Below are positions 46,642 through 57,123 of a stretch of 64,000 nucleotides of DNA, one piece after another (within the stretch, counting starts at the first letter, position 1; every line of letters begins with the position of its first letter). The stretch is taken from NCBI RefSeq assembly GCF_001442535.1, contig NZ_CP013141.1:3973148-4037147 (forward strand), written 5' to 3'. The DNA is from Lysobacter antibioticus (GTDB taxonomy: Bacteria > Pseudomonadota > Gammaproteobacteria > Xanthomonadales > Xanthomonadaceae). A model generated the notes under the pieces. The model was given only the letters and a program-made list of their open reading frames with translations, ran no database searches and was not told where the DNA came from. Made by a program: the position numbers and the translations under genes.

Positions 46642-47534
46642 GCGGCGAGGGCCTTGCCGACCTTGCTGCCGGTTTCGCGGCCGAGCAGGCCGGCCAACCA
46701 GCGCCCGGTTTCGGCCAGTGCGTCGAGATCGACGCCGGTCTCGATGCCGAGCCCGTGCAGCATGTAGACCACGTCTTCGCTGGCGACGTTGCCGCTGGCG
46801 CCCTTGGCGTAGGGGCAGCCGCCGGTGCCGGAGACCGCCGAGTCGACCACGGCCACGCCTTCTTCCAGGCAGGCCAGGATGTTCGACAGGGCCTGGCCAT
46901 AGGTGTCGTGGAAGTGCACGGCCAAGGCCGCGGTCGGCACCTCCGAGGCCACCGCCTTGAACATCGCCCGCGCCTTGCCCGGCGTGCCGACGCCGATGGT
47001 GTCGCCGAGCGAAACCTCGTAGCAGCCCATCGCATGCAGCGCGCGCGCCACGCGCACCACGTCGGCGACCGGCACCGCGCCTTGGTAGGGGCAGCCGAGC
47101 ACGGTCGAGACATAGCCGCGTACCGCGACGCCGTCGGCCTTGGCGCGCGCCATCACCGGTTCGAAGCGGGCCAGCGACTCGTCGATGCTGGCGTTGATGT
47201 TGGTGCGGTTGAACGCTTCCGAGGCCGCGGTGAACACCGCGATCTCTTCCACGCCGACCGCGCGTGCGCGTTCGTAGCCTTGCTCGTTCGGCACCAGCAC
47301 CGGGTAGTGCACGCCGGGCTTGCGATGGATGCCGGCGAAGACCTCGGCGGCGTCGGCGAGCTGCGGCACCCATTTCGGGCTGACGAAACTGGTCGCTTCG
47401 ATGCTGCGCAGGCCGGTCGCCGACAGGCGATCGATCAGGGCGATCTTGTCGGCGGTGGCGATCTGCGTCTTCTCGTTCTGCAGTCCGTCGCGCGGACCGA
47501 CTTCGACGATACGTACGGAAGCGGGCTGGGTCAT
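46638..47534 (-). CDS. liuE: Hydroxymethylglutaryl-CoA lyase
   Basis: 298 residues from ATG 47534. VRIVEVGPRDGLQNEK, EATSFVSPKWVPQLAD, HFHDTYGQALSNI and the signature VSGTGGCPYAKGASGN with the active-site cysteine are all present. It splits HMG-CoA into acetoacetate and acetyl-CoA, the last step of leucine breakdown. Its start overlaps the stop of the lipoprotein gene. Confidence 0.95.
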   Translation of the reverse strand: MTQPASVRIVEVGPRDGLQNEKTQIATADKIALIDRLSATGLRSIEATSFVSPKWVPQLADAAEVFAGIHRKPGVHYPVLVPNEQGYERARAVGVEEIAVFTAASEAFNRTNINASIDESLARFEPVMARAKADGVAVRGYVSTVLGCPYQGAVPVADVVRVARALHAMGCYEVSLGDTIGVGTPGKARAMFKAVASEVPTAALAVHFHDTYGQALSNILACLEEGVAVVDSAVSGTGGCPYAKGASGNVASEDVVYMLHGLGIETGVDLDALAETGRWLAGLLGRETGSKVGKALAA

Positions 47535-48163
47535 CGTGTGTCCTTGGCGGTGGCGCGTTGCAGCACCATGGCTTTCTTGTCGGTGTCGTAGAGCAGACCT
47601 GCGTGCTCTTCGAGGGTGTCGCGCAGTTGTTGCGACGTGCCCTCGACCAGGGCGAAGCGGTCTTCGAGTTTGCGCCCGCGCAAGCTGCCGGCGGCGATCG
47701 CCGTCAGTGCGCGTTGCGAGTCGGGCAACCAGGCGTTGGCCTGGTCGCCTTCGATGCGGTACAGGACCAGGAATACGGCGCCGGCCGGCGTGGTCTTGCT
47801 GAGTTGCTTGTGCTCGGCCCCGATCGCACGCTCGGCATCGGCCGGGGTCAGCACGATATAGCGATCGCGTTCGATCCTGAAACCGGTCAGGTCGAGCGCG
47901 ACCGGTTGCTCGCGCAGGCCCGGCCAGTCTTCGGTGTGGCAGCGCGCGTCGATACGGATGCGTTTGGCGACGCCGTCGGCGCGCAGGTTCCACTCGCCGG
48001 GCAGTTCCGGGTCGCAACTGCGTTCGGCCACCGGCGAGCGCTCGAAGGCGACGCAGCCGGTCAGCAGGCCCAGCGATACCGTCAGGGCGCCGAGCAGCGC
48101 GCCGCACCGGCGCGGCGCGGTCGCGGACGAGGGCTGGGCGCGATCGGGCGGGGTCGCTTTCAT
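47531..48163 (-). CDS. Hypothetical lipoprotein
   Basis: 210 residues from ATG 48163. The signal ends in LGLLTGC, a lipobox, so it should be lipid-anchored after cleavage before that cysteine. The rest is a mixed domain with no recognised family (GEWNLRADGVAKRIRIDARC, RYIVLTPADAERAIG). It sits between liuD and liuE and overlaps liuE by four bases, so it is expressed with the leucine genes. Confidence 0.75.
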   Translation of the reverse strand: MKATPPDRAQPSSATAPRRCGALLGALTVSLGLLTGCVAFERSPVAERSCDPELPGEWNLRADGVAKRIRIDARCHTEDWPGLREQPVALDLTGFRIERDRYIVLTPADAERAIGAEHKQLSKTTPAGAVFLVLYRIEGDQANAWLPDSQRALTAIAAGSLRGRKLEDRFALVEGTSQQLRDTLEEHAGLLYDTDKKAMVLQRATAKDTR

Positions 48164-48678
48164 CGAGGGCCGTTGGGCATGGGGCGGTAGGACCGAATGA
48201 TCGGGCGCGAGAGCTCCGCTGCGAAAGCCATCATGAGCCCGGAAAGCGGCAAAGCTCAAGCGCAAGTCTGGGTTGCGTCATCGCAAGGGCGGTTTCCCGG
48301 TCGCGGCCGCGGGCTGCGGCCCCATGCCCGTGCCGTTGCTTGCTGTGCCGGCCCGGTTCTCCGGTTATGCCCGTAGTTCATCTTTGGAAAAACCGGTGCA
48401 GTTCCCCCTTTGGAAGGGGGAGGGGGATTGGCTTTTGCTCGTCCCGGCCGATGTGTCCCGGAGCGCAGAGCAAATCCCCCGCGCGATGAGGTTCACGGCG
48501 GCATCGGACTTGCGTTGCGCGCCGCCCCCTTTTCCAAAGGGGCGATTTCACGATGGTTGGCGATCTTTTCCCCGCCGAGCTGTTCCTCGCTTTGCCCGTG
48601 CAGCTCCCCCTTTGGAAAAGGGGCAGGGGGACTGCTTTTGCAACTCCAGTCGCAGCGCAGAGCCCCCGCCGCCCGATC
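48164..48678. repeat. Intergenic region with CCCCCTTTGGAAAGGGG repeats
   Basis: No gene is supported. GTTCCCCCTTTGGAAGGGGG at 48401-48420, GCCCCCTTTTCCAAAGGGGC at about 48524-48543 and CTCCCCCTTTGGAAAAGGGG at about 48604-48623 are related palindromes, each followed or preceded by a purine-rich AGGGGGA tract and TTTTGC. They lie between liuD and the lipoprotein gene. Confidence 0.75.
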
Positions 48679-50712
<2,034 letters not shown>

Positions 50713-50896
50713 GAAGGAGCACGCCGATCGGGCGCCGCAGCGCAAGGTGGAAGGAGGCCGCGCTACGAACCGGTCGCGCGCGGCCTGGGTATTTTCGCCT
50801 ATGCATCGGCGCGATGGAGCGAGTTGGAACTCCGTGCCAAGGCGCCGCTCGCGGCACGCCGTCGCAATACCGCGATGCGGTCGTGCGCGGTCGCCA

Positions 50897-51286
50897 TCAG
50901 GCGGCCGGTGCGTGGCACACGGCCTCGACGTTGTTGCCGTCGGGGTCGATCACATAGGCGCCGTAGTAATTGGGATGGTAGTGCGCGCGCACGCCCGGTG
51001 CGCCGTTGTCGCTGGCGCCGGCGGCCAGGGCTTCTGCGTGGAAGGCATCGACTGCGGCACGGCTGCCCGCGCTGAAGGCGACATGGGCGCCGCCGCAGGG
51101 CTTGCCGCTCTTGCTGATCCAGAACACGGGGCGCTGCGGCGGGCCGAAGCCGAACACTTCGTCGCCGCCGGTGATCTCCTTGCCGATCGTCGTCACCAGG
51201 CCGTAGCCCAGTGGCGCCAGTACGCGCAGATAGAAGTCGCGGCTGCGCAGGTGGTCGGCGGTGGACAGGCCGAGATGGTCGAGCAT
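50897..51286 (-). CDS. VOC family protein
   Basis: 129 residues from ATG 51286. MLDHLGLSTADHLRSRDFYLRVLAPLGYGLV, GGAHVAFSAGSRAAVDAFHAEALAAG and GAYVIDPDGNNVEAVCH are the VOC pattern. It lies between liuC and liuD on the same strand, so it may take part in or be co-expressed with leucine breakdown, but the substrate is unknown. Confidence 0.85.
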   Translation of the reverse strand: MLDHLGLSTADHLRSRDFYLRVLAPLGYGLVTTIGKEITGGDEVFGFGPPQRPVFWISKSGKPCGGAHVAFSAGSRAAVDAFHAEALAAGASDNGAPGVRAHYHPNYYGAYVIDPDGNNVEAVCHAPAA

Positions 51287-51311
51287 GGGGCGCTCCTTGG
51301 ACGGCGGGCCC

Positions 51312-52094
51312 TTACGGGCACCAGTGGGCTTTGCGCTTGTCGAGGAAGGCCGACAGACCTTCCTGGCCCTCGGACGATACCCGCAGCGCCGCGATGAGCG
51401 CGGCATTGTCGGCGTCCAGGCGGACGCCGTCGCGTTCGCCGGCGACCCGACGGACCAGCGTCTTGGCCTGGGCGGCGGCGTGCGGGCCGGCCTTGAGCAA
51501 CAGCGCGATCTGCTGCGCGACCGCGGCGTCGAGGGCGTCCTCGGCGACCACTTCGTGGAGCAGGCCGATGCGCAGGGCGGTGGCGGCGTCGAAGATTTCC
51601 GCGGTCGCGAACCAGCGCCGCGACTCGCGCGCGCCGATCGCCTCGATCACGTACGGCGAAATCACCGCCGGCAGCAGGCCCAGCTTGCTTTCGGTCAGGC
51701 CGAATTTGGCCGCGGGGGCGGCCAGGGCGATGTCGCAGCAGGCGACCAGGCCGACGCCGCCGCCGAAGGCGGCGCCGTGGACCCGGGCGATGGTCGGCTT
51801 GGGCAATTCGTTGAGGGTGCGCATCAGCCGCGCCAGGGCCAGGGCGTCCTCGCGGTTGGCCGCTTCGCTGGCCGCGGCCATGCCGCGCATCCAGTTGAGG
51901 TCGGCGCCGGCCGAGAACGAGGCGCCTTCGCCCTCGATCACCACCACCCGCACCTCGTCGTCGCCGGCCACGGCTTCCAGCGCACCGGTCAGCGCCGCGA
52001 TCAGGATGGCGTCGAAGGCGTTGTGCAGCTCCGGACGATTCAGGCGCAGGCGGGCGACAGGGCCCTCGCGCAGGCTCAGCAGCGGATGCGACAT
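51312..52094 (-). CDS. liuC: Enoyl-CoA hydratase, probable methylglutaconyl-CoA hydratase
   Basis: 260 residues from ATG 52094. Crotonase fold: RLRLNRPELHNAFDA, ASFSAGADLNWMRGMA and the oxyanion-hole helix VHGAAFGGGVGLVACCDIALA, with LTESKLGLLPAVISPYV. In the liu context it should hydrate 3-methylglutaconyl-CoA to HMG-CoA. It is divergent from feoA. Confidence 0.88.
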   Translation of the reverse strand: MSHPLLSLREGPVARLRLNRPELHNAFDAILIAALTGALEAVAGDDEVRVVVIEGEGASFSAGADLNWMRGMAAASEAANREDALALARLMRTLNELPKPTIARVHGAAFGGGVGLVACCDIALAAPAAKFGLTESKLGLLPAVISPYVIEAIGARESRRWFATAEIFDAATALRIGLLHEVVAEDALDAAVAQQIALLLKAGPHAAAQAKTLVRRVAGERDGVRLDADNAALIAALRVSSEGQEGLSAFLDKRKAHWCP

Positions 52095-52172
52095 GGGGGA
52101 TAGGGAGTTTGTAGGAGTTGGCGAATGATACCGTTCAGCTTGCCGCGTCCGCTCCTGTACGGTCGGCGGTGC

Positions 52173-52194
52173 TAGAATGAGAACAATTCCCATT
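52173..52194 (+). promoter_or_regulatory. Fur box overlapping a -10 element in front of feoA
   Basis: AATGAGAACAATTCCCATT at 52176-52194 is a 19-base inverted repeat with one mismatch, close to the Fur consensus. TAGAAT at 52173-52178 looks like a -10 box, so Fur with iron would block the polymerase. It also covers an ATG at 52177, ruling that out as the feoA start. Confidence 0.7.
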
Positions 52195-52224
52195 TGGGAC
52201 GCCACCGTTCGTGGAAGCCACCCT

Positions 52225-52479
52225 TTGAAGCTGTCCGAACTGCCGCGCCGCACCGCGGCCACGGTCGAGTCCGTCGATGACCAGATTGCCAACGACACCA
52301 TCGCAAGACGCCTGCGCGAACTGGGTTTCGTCAGCGGCGAGCGGGTCGAAGTAGTGGCCGCCGGCCCGCTCTCGGCCGAACCCTTGCTGGTCCAGGTCGG
52401 CTATACGCGCTTCGCCCTGCGCCGCAGCGAAGCCGCGCGCGTGCAAGTGAAGATGCTGGACGCGGAGCCGCGCTCATGA
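52225..52479 (+). CDS. feoA: FeoA, ferrous iron transport
   Basis: 84 residues from TTG 52225 (MKLSELPRRTAATVESVDD). SH3-like domain: RRLRELGFVSGERVEVVAAGPLSAEPLLVQVGYTRFALRRSEA. FeoA is a small cytoplasmic partner of FeoB. The TTG start is chosen because the upstream ATG lies in the promoter. It overlaps feoB by ATGA. Confidence 0.88.
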   Translation: MKLSELPRRTAATVESVDDQIANDTIARRLRELGFVSGERVEVVAAGPLSAEPLLVQVGYTRFALRRSEAARVQVKMLDAEPRS

Positions 52480-54347
52480 ACGCCGCCGTCGCCGAACCCC
52501 TGCGCGTGGCCCTGGTCGGCAACCCGAACTGCGGCAAGACAGCGCTGTTCAATCTGCTGACCGGCAGCCGCCAGAAGGTCGCCAACTACGCCGGCGTCAC
52601 CGTCGAGCGCAAGGAAGGCCGTTTGCGCGCGCCATCGGGCCGCACTTATGCCGTGCTCGATCTGCCCGGCGCTTACAGCCTGCAGGCGGCGAGCCTGGAC
52701 GAAGCGGTCACCCGCGACCTGGTGCGCGGTTTCTATCCCGGCGAACGCGCGCCCGACGTGCTGCTGTGCGTGGTCGATGCGACCAACCTGCGCCTGCACC
52801 TGCGCTTCGCCCTGGAGCTGCGCGAACTCGGCCGGCCGATGGTGGTGGCGATCAACATGATGGACGCGGCCAAGCGCCGCGGCATCGAGATCGACCTGGC
52901 CGCGCTGGAGCGCGAGCTCGGCGTGCCGGTGGTGCCGACGGTCGCGGTCAAGCGCGACGGCGCCCACGCGCTGGTCGCCATGCTCGACCGCATCGCGGTC
53001 GAGCCGCGCGAACCGCACGAGCCGCGCGTGCGTCTCGGCGAAGGCGCCGACCTGCATGCCGAAACCCGCCGTCTGCTCGCCTTGACCGTGACCATGCCCA
53101 CCCGCACCGCCAAGGTCGACGACGTGCTCGACCGCTGGCTGCTGCATCCGGTGCTTGGCCTGGTGACCCTGGCGGTGGTGATGTTCCTGATCTTCCAGGC
53201 GGTGTACGCCTGGGCGACGCCGTTGATGGACGGCATCGAGGCGGTCACCGCCTGGGTCGGCGAATCGGTCAACGCGACCCTGCCGGAAGGGCCGCTGCGC
53301 AGTCTGTTGGTCGACGGCATCATCGCCGGCCTCGGCGGCGTGATCGTGTTCCTGCCGCAGATCCTGATCCTGTTCGCCTTCATCCTGGCGCTGGAGGAGT
53401 CGGGCTATCTGCCGCGCGCGGCGTTCCTGCTCGACCGCATGATGGCCAGCGCCGGTCTGTCCGGGCGCTCGTTCATTCCGTTGTTGTCGAGCTTCGCCTG
53501 CGCCATCCCCGGCATCATGGCGACGCGGTCGATTCAGGACCCGCGCGACCGCCTGGCGACGATCCTGGTCGCGCCGCTGATGACCTGTTCGGCGCGCCTG
53601 CCGGTATACGCCTTGCTGATCGGCGCCTTCATTCCGCAGCGCGAGGTCTGGGGCGTGTTGAACCTGCAGGGGCTGGTGCTGTTCGGCCTGTACATGGCCG
53701 GCATCCTCAGCGCGCTCATGGTGTCGTGGGTGATGAAGAAGTGGCGCCGCGACAAGAGCGAACACGCCTTGTTGCTGGAGCTGCCCTCGTACCGCATACC
53801 GCATCCGCGCGATCTGCTGATCGGCCTGTGGGAACGCGCCTGGATCTTCCTGCGCCGGGTCGGCGGCATCATTCTGTCGCTGACCATCCTGCTGTGGTTC
53901 TTGTTGTCGTTCCCGGGCGCGCCCGAGGGCGCGACCATGCCGGCCATCGACTACAGCTTCGCCGGCCGCATCGGCCACGCCATGACCGCGGTGTTCGCGC
54001 CGATCGGCTTCAACTGGCAGATCTGCATCGCCCTGATCCCGGGCATGGCCGCGCGCGAAGTCGCGGTGGCCTCGCTGGCGACGGTGTACGCCTTGTCCGC
54101 GGCCGACGACGAAGCCGCCGCGCAGGCACTGAGCCCGATCATCACCGACACCTGGTCGCTGGCGACGGCTTTGTCCTTGCTGGTCTGGTTCATCTACGCG
54201 CCGCAGTGCCTGTCGACCCTGGCAACGATCCGCCGCGAGACCAATTCGTGGAAGCAGGTGGCGATCAGCGCCGGCTATCTGTTCGCGCTGGCCTATCTGG
54301 CCTCGTTGCTGACCTACCAGGTCGCCGTCGCCTTGGGAGCGGGCTGA
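52476..54347 (+). CDS. feoB: FeoB, ferrous iron transporter
   Basis: 623 residues. The N-terminal G domain has GNPNCGKTALFN (Cys for the more usual Ser), a G3 DLPGAYSL and G4 NMMD. The membrane part has two Gate motifs, including the cysteine-bearing LLSSFACAIPGIMATR and MTCSARLPVYALLIGAF. It moves Fe2+ across the inner membrane. It is on the shorter side for FeoB. Confidence 0.95.
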   Translation: MNAAVAEPLRVALVGNPNCGKTALFNLLTGSRQKVANYAGVTVERKEGRLRAPSGRTYAVLDLPGAYSLQAASLDEAVTRDLVRGFYPGERAPDVLLCVVDATNLRLHLRFALELRELGRPMVVAINMMDAAKRRGIEIDLAALERELGVPVVPTVAVKRDGAHALVAMLDRIAVEPREPHEPRVRLGEGADLHAETRRLLALTVTMPTRTAKVDDVLDRWLLHPVLGLVTLAVVMFLIFQAVYAWATPLMDGIEAVTAWVGESVNATLPEGPLRSLLVDGIIAGLGGVIVFLPQILILFAFILALEESGYLPRAAFLLDRMMASAGLSGRSFIPLLSSFACAIPGIMATRSIQDPRDRLATILVAPLMTCSARLPVYALLIGAFIPQREVWGVLNLQGLVLFGLYMAGILSALMVSWVMKKWRRDKSEHALLLELPSYRIPHPRDLLIGLWERAWIFLRRVGGIILSLTILLWFLLSFPGAPEGATMPAIDYSFAGRIGHAMTAVFAPIGFNWQICIALIPGMAAREVAVASLATVYALSAADDEAAAQALSPIITDTWSLATALSLLVWFIYAPQCLSTLATIRRETNSWKQVAISAGYLFALAYLASLLTYQVAVALGAG

Positions 54348-54350
54348 GCC

Positions 54351-54593
54351 ATGGACGCCGGGCTGTTCGCGCAGTACGTGGTGATCGCGATCGCGGTGCT
54401 GGCCAGCACCGTGGTGGTGGCGCGCAAACAGTTCCCCGGCGGCGTGCGCCGCCTGCGCGTGGCCTGCGCGCTGCCGCTGGTGCGCGACGGCCGGCCGCCG
54501 TGGCTGCGCCGGATCGGCAAGGCGATCGCGCCGGCGCCGCGCGCGGCCGGGCCGAATTGCGCCGGTTGCGACAGCTGCGGACCGTCGGACTGA
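54351..54593 (+). CDS. Small Cys-rich membrane protein of the feo operon
   Basis: 80 residues, starting four bases after the feoB stop. One membrane helix (FAQYVVIAIAVLASTVVVA), then a basic middle and a C-terminal CAGCDSC cluster. It occupies the place of FeoC or the FeoB-associated Cys-rich protein and could bind iron or an Fe-S cluster. Not a clear FeoC winged helix. Confidence 0.7.
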   Translation: MDAGLFAQYVVIAIAVLASTVVVARKQFPGGVRRLRVACALPLVRDGRPPWLRRIGKAIAPAPRAAGPNCAGCDSCGPSD

Positions 54594-54622
54594 GCCGCGC
54601 GTAGTTCGAGACACCGCACAGA

Positions 54623-54651
54623 ACGAAGCCCCGCCATAAGCGGGGCTTCGT
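54623..54651 (+). terminator. Terminator after the feo operon
   Basis: ACGAAGCCCCGC pairs with GCGGGGCTTCGT around CATAA, followed by CGTTT. The T run is short but the stem is strong. It also separates feo from the converging zeta toxin gene. Confidence 0.8.
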
Positions 54652-54678
54652 CGTTTACGTGGGCGGCAAAGCCGCGGC

Positions 54679-55665
54679 TCACAGCTTGGAGCGCGGCAAC
54701 TGCGGCGGCTCCTGCCCGCTGGCGGCCTGCTGCTGTTGCGCTTGCTGGGCGGGCGCCTGGGTTGCTTCCAAGGCCACCGGCGGGTGCTTGCCGTCGGCGC
54801 CGAACTTGTAGGAGACGTTGATCTCCGGCCGCGCCACGTCCTTCATCGACTGGGTGAAGTCGATGGCCGGGGTCAGCGAGCGGTCGTGCATCACGTAGTT
54901 CGGACCGGAGACGTGCTGCAGCACGTGCTGCGAAGTCATCAGGGCGACGCGGCCGCGGTACTCGTGACCGGCGCTGATGTCGGCCGGGCGGATGTCGGCA
55001 TTGGGCACGTGGCCGCGGAGTTCCTTGTCGAGGTTGAAGCGCGAGGTTTCGCGCGCCTCCAGCGGCTGGCGCAGGCGCTCGTTGACCCAGTCGGGCGTGC
55101 GCTCGCCGAGCGGGTATTCCATCTTGCCGTTTTCGAGCTTGCGCGCGACCACGATCGGCTCTTTGCCGGTGTTGTCGTAGATGGTCGCGGTGTTGGATTT
55201 CTCCACCGCCGCCGGCAGCAGGTCCATGGCGCGGTTGTAGCGTTCGACGATCTTGTCCGGATCGACGCCATGGCCGCCGGTGGCGACGCGGTTGGACACG
55301 CGCTGCACGTTGACCAGCGAACTCTCGGTGGTCACGAACACCAGATCGACGCTATAGCCCTTGTTGCGGGCCTCGTCGAACTGGGCGAGCTTGCCCGGCG
55401 TGGACATCACCGTCTCGAACGCGAACGGCTTGCCGCTGTCGAGGGCGAGCTTGCGCGATTCCTCGGCGATGTTGGCGGCGCGGAAATTACGCTCCTGGTA
55501 GTCCGGGTACTGCTTCTCCATGCTCTTGGCGATGTCGTCGGCGTTGATGTAGCCCGCCTTCGGAAAGCCCGGCTCGTCGCTGAGCGCCCTGGTCACCGTG
55601 CTCTTGCCGGAGCCGTTCGGCCCGGCGAACACGATCATGCGCGGCAGATCGTCCTCGGGAGGCAT
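54679..55665 (-). CDS. Zeta toxin-type kinase with C-terminal extension
   Basis: 328 residues. The P-loop is GPNGSGKS at 15-22, with INADDIAKS, FAFETVMSTPGKLAQFDEAR and NRVATGGHGVDPDKIVERYNR as in zeta toxins, which phosphorylate UDP-N-acetylglucosamine or other sugars. After about residue 215 there is an extra domain (SAGHEYRGRVALMTSQHVLQ, VMHDRSLTPAID), which resembles a KfrB-like module, then a Gln-rich tail (APAQQAQQQQAASGQEPPQL). The Gln-rich tail recalls tails of Xanthomonadales type IV effectors, but the XVIPCD motifs are absent. A 60-residue gene directly upstream is its likely partner. Confidence 0.82.
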   Translation of the reverse strand: MPPEDDLPRMIVFAGPNGSGKSTVTRALSDEPGFPKAGYINADDIAKSMEKQYPDYQERNFRAANIAEESRKLALDSGKPFAFETVMSTPGKLAQFDEARNKGYSVDLVFVTTESSLVNVQRVSNRVATGGHGVDPDKIVERYNRAMDLLPAAVEKSNTATIYDNTGKEPIVVARKLENGKMEYPLGERTPDWVNERLRQPLEARETSRFNLDKELRGHVPNADIRPADISAGHEYRGRVALMTSQHVLQHVSGPNYVMHDRSLTPAIDFTQSMKDVARPEINVSYKFGADGKHPPVALEATQAPAQQAQQQQAASGQEPPQLPRSKL

Positions 55666-55666
55666 G

Positions 55667-55849
55667 TCACTGACCTCCTTCGACCGGCTCGACTCTTCCG
55701 TCCGGATACTGGCGGCACCACACGCCGTCGATCTTCACCACTTGCGGCAAGCCGAGCGCATCGGCCTCGGCGATCGCTTCGGCGACCTTCTCCTTGACCA
55801 GGGCCTGGGCGCGTTCGGCGCCGATCTCGTCGATGAACGATTTGGTCAT
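55667..55849 (-). CDS. Small acidic protein upstream of the zeta toxin, possible antitoxin
   Basis: 60 residues (MTKSFIDEIGAERAQALVKE), one base between its stop and the zeta start. Helical first half, then VVKIDGVWCRQYPDGRVEPVEGG. Placement fits an antitoxin or immunity protein, but it does not look like the three-helix epsilon antitoxin, so the role is only inferred from position. Confidence 0.6.
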   Translation of the reverse strand: MTKSFIDEIGAERAQALVKEKVAEAIAEADALGLPQVVKIDGVWCRQYPDGRVEPVEGGQ

Positions 55850-56170
55850 TGCTGTTTCTCCTGAATCCAGTGAGCGTCCGTGACCGCGCTGCGGTCGTTG
55901 GCGGCATCGGCAAGGCCACGCCGAGGCGCCAAGCCTCGCATGCTATCGCCAGGCGATATGCGCAACCAACGCGCAAGCGTCGGCGCAGCGGCCGCCGGGC
56001 TGTCGCAGTTTGCGCAAGTGTGCGCCCGGTCGCGGAATGCGGTGGTGCAGGGCGCGGCCCCGCGTGCGCCCGGGCGCGGCGGGCACGAGCGAATGGATCA
56101 GGGCCCACCGATCGGGCAGACCGATCAAACCGGGCCAATCAGAGCGGGCCAATCAGAGCAGGCAGACCGC
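55850..56170. other. Intergenic region with short tandem repeats
   Basis: No gene is supported. Near the right end, GGGCCAATCAGAG occurs twice in tandem (about 56124-56151) and GGCAGACCG twice around it. The rest of the stretch shows nothing clear. Confidence 0.4.
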
Positions 56171-56710
56171 TCAGTTGCTGCGGCTGCGCAGGTAGGCCTG
56201 CACTTCCTGCAGATAGGTTTCGGCTTCCTCGCGGTGCGCCGGAGCGAGTTCGCTGCCGAAGCGGCTCTTGCCGTCGTGCAGCTGCACGTAGGCGCCAACG
56301 CTGCCGTCGTCGCGCAGAAAATCGAAAATCGCGATGAAGTCGTTGGCCGCGGGCTCGTTGAAGGCACCGGCGGCGCGCAAGGGGCTGAGAATGCGCAGCC
56401 GCTCGGTGAGGTTTTCCGACACCCGCAGCATCGCGATGTGCAGGGTGCGGTTGATCTCGTCGTACTCGACCGGCGGGGTGCCGGTCCATTCGTCCTGGCG
56501 CCAGGCCTTGATCAAATCGGCCACCGTCGGCGCATCCAGGTCGGCGAGCATTTCGGCGGCGGCCTTGCCGATGCCGTGCACGGCGTGACGGTCGAACCAG
56601 GATTGCCAATCGTCGAACGATACCGGGCGCGCCGGTGTGGAGTTCATGAAAGCTTCGTACTGCTCGTGGCTCAGCGTGAATCTCGCGTACAGCGAAGCGG
56701 GTTGCGACAT
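56171..56710 (-). CDS. Hypothetical protein of the bactofilin cluster
   Basis: 179 residues from ATG 56710 (MSQPASLYARFTLSHEQYEAF). Helical N-terminal half with aromatic residues, then a mixed C-terminal half (IFDFLRDDGSVGAYVQLHDGKSRFG). No family recognised. It follows the zinc-ribbon gene by 38 bases on the same strand. Confidence 0.6.
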   Translation of the reverse strand: MSQPASLYARFTLSHEQYEAFMNSTPARPVSFDDWQSWFDRHAVHGIGKAAAEMLADLDAPTVADLIKAWRQDEWTGTPPVEYDEINRTLHIAMLRVSENLTERLRILSPLRAAGAFNEPAANDFIAIFDFLRDDGSVGAYVQLHDGKSRFGSELAPAHREEAETYLQEVQAYLRSRSN

Positions 56711-56748
56711 CGAAAGGGGTCCTTTCCTGTTACCGACGCGCAGACGCC

Positions 56749-57123
56749 TCAGCGTCGCAGGCGTCCTTTGTTCGCGGCCTTGTAGCCGACCGCTTCGAAC
56801 GCTTCGACCGCCAGGGTGAAAGTGCGTTCCTCGCCGGGGTGCAGGGCGCCGACGCCGACGACCTGGCGAGTGATTTCCTCGCCGCGGTCGTTGCGGATCG
56901 ACAGCACCATGGAGTACTCCCAGGCGCCGTCGGTCGGCGGGTGCCGGATCGTGCCCTCGACATGCAGCGGCGAGAATCTCGCCGCCGTCTGTTGCGATGC
57001 GTCCGAATCGAAGCGCAAGTGATGCCGGCACGCCGGACAGACGCTCGCGCTTTCGAGGATCGTCGCCTTGCAATGCGGACAAATGCGCGTCGCCCCGGGC
57101 AGGCCCTGGCGGACGGCGCTCAT
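56749..57123 (-). CDS. Zinc-ribbon protein next to bactofilin
   Basis: 124 residues. A rubredoxin-like knuckle pair CPHC (16-19) and CPAC (30-33) is followed by a beta-rich domain (EGTIRHPPTDGAWEYSMVLS, GALHPGEERTFTLAVEAF). It overlaps the bactofilin gene by four bases, so the two are translated together and may work together. Confidence 0.7.
   Translation of the reverse strand: MSAVRQGLPGATRICPHCKATILESASVCPACRHHLRFDSDASQQTAARFSPLHVEGTIRHPPTDGAWEYSMVLSIRNDRGEEITRQVVGVGALHPGEERTFTLAVEAFEAVGYKAANKGRLRR

Noticed and set aside
43916..47113. A 1065-codon minus-strand frame over the cyclic di-GMP gene
   Set aside because: It is out of frame with the clear PAS-GGDEF-EAL protein and reads as Arg/Pro-rich noise.
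54679..55665. The zeta protein as an XVIPCD type IV effector
   Set aside because: The Gln-rich tail is suggestive, but the conserved XVIPCD motifs cannot be seen.
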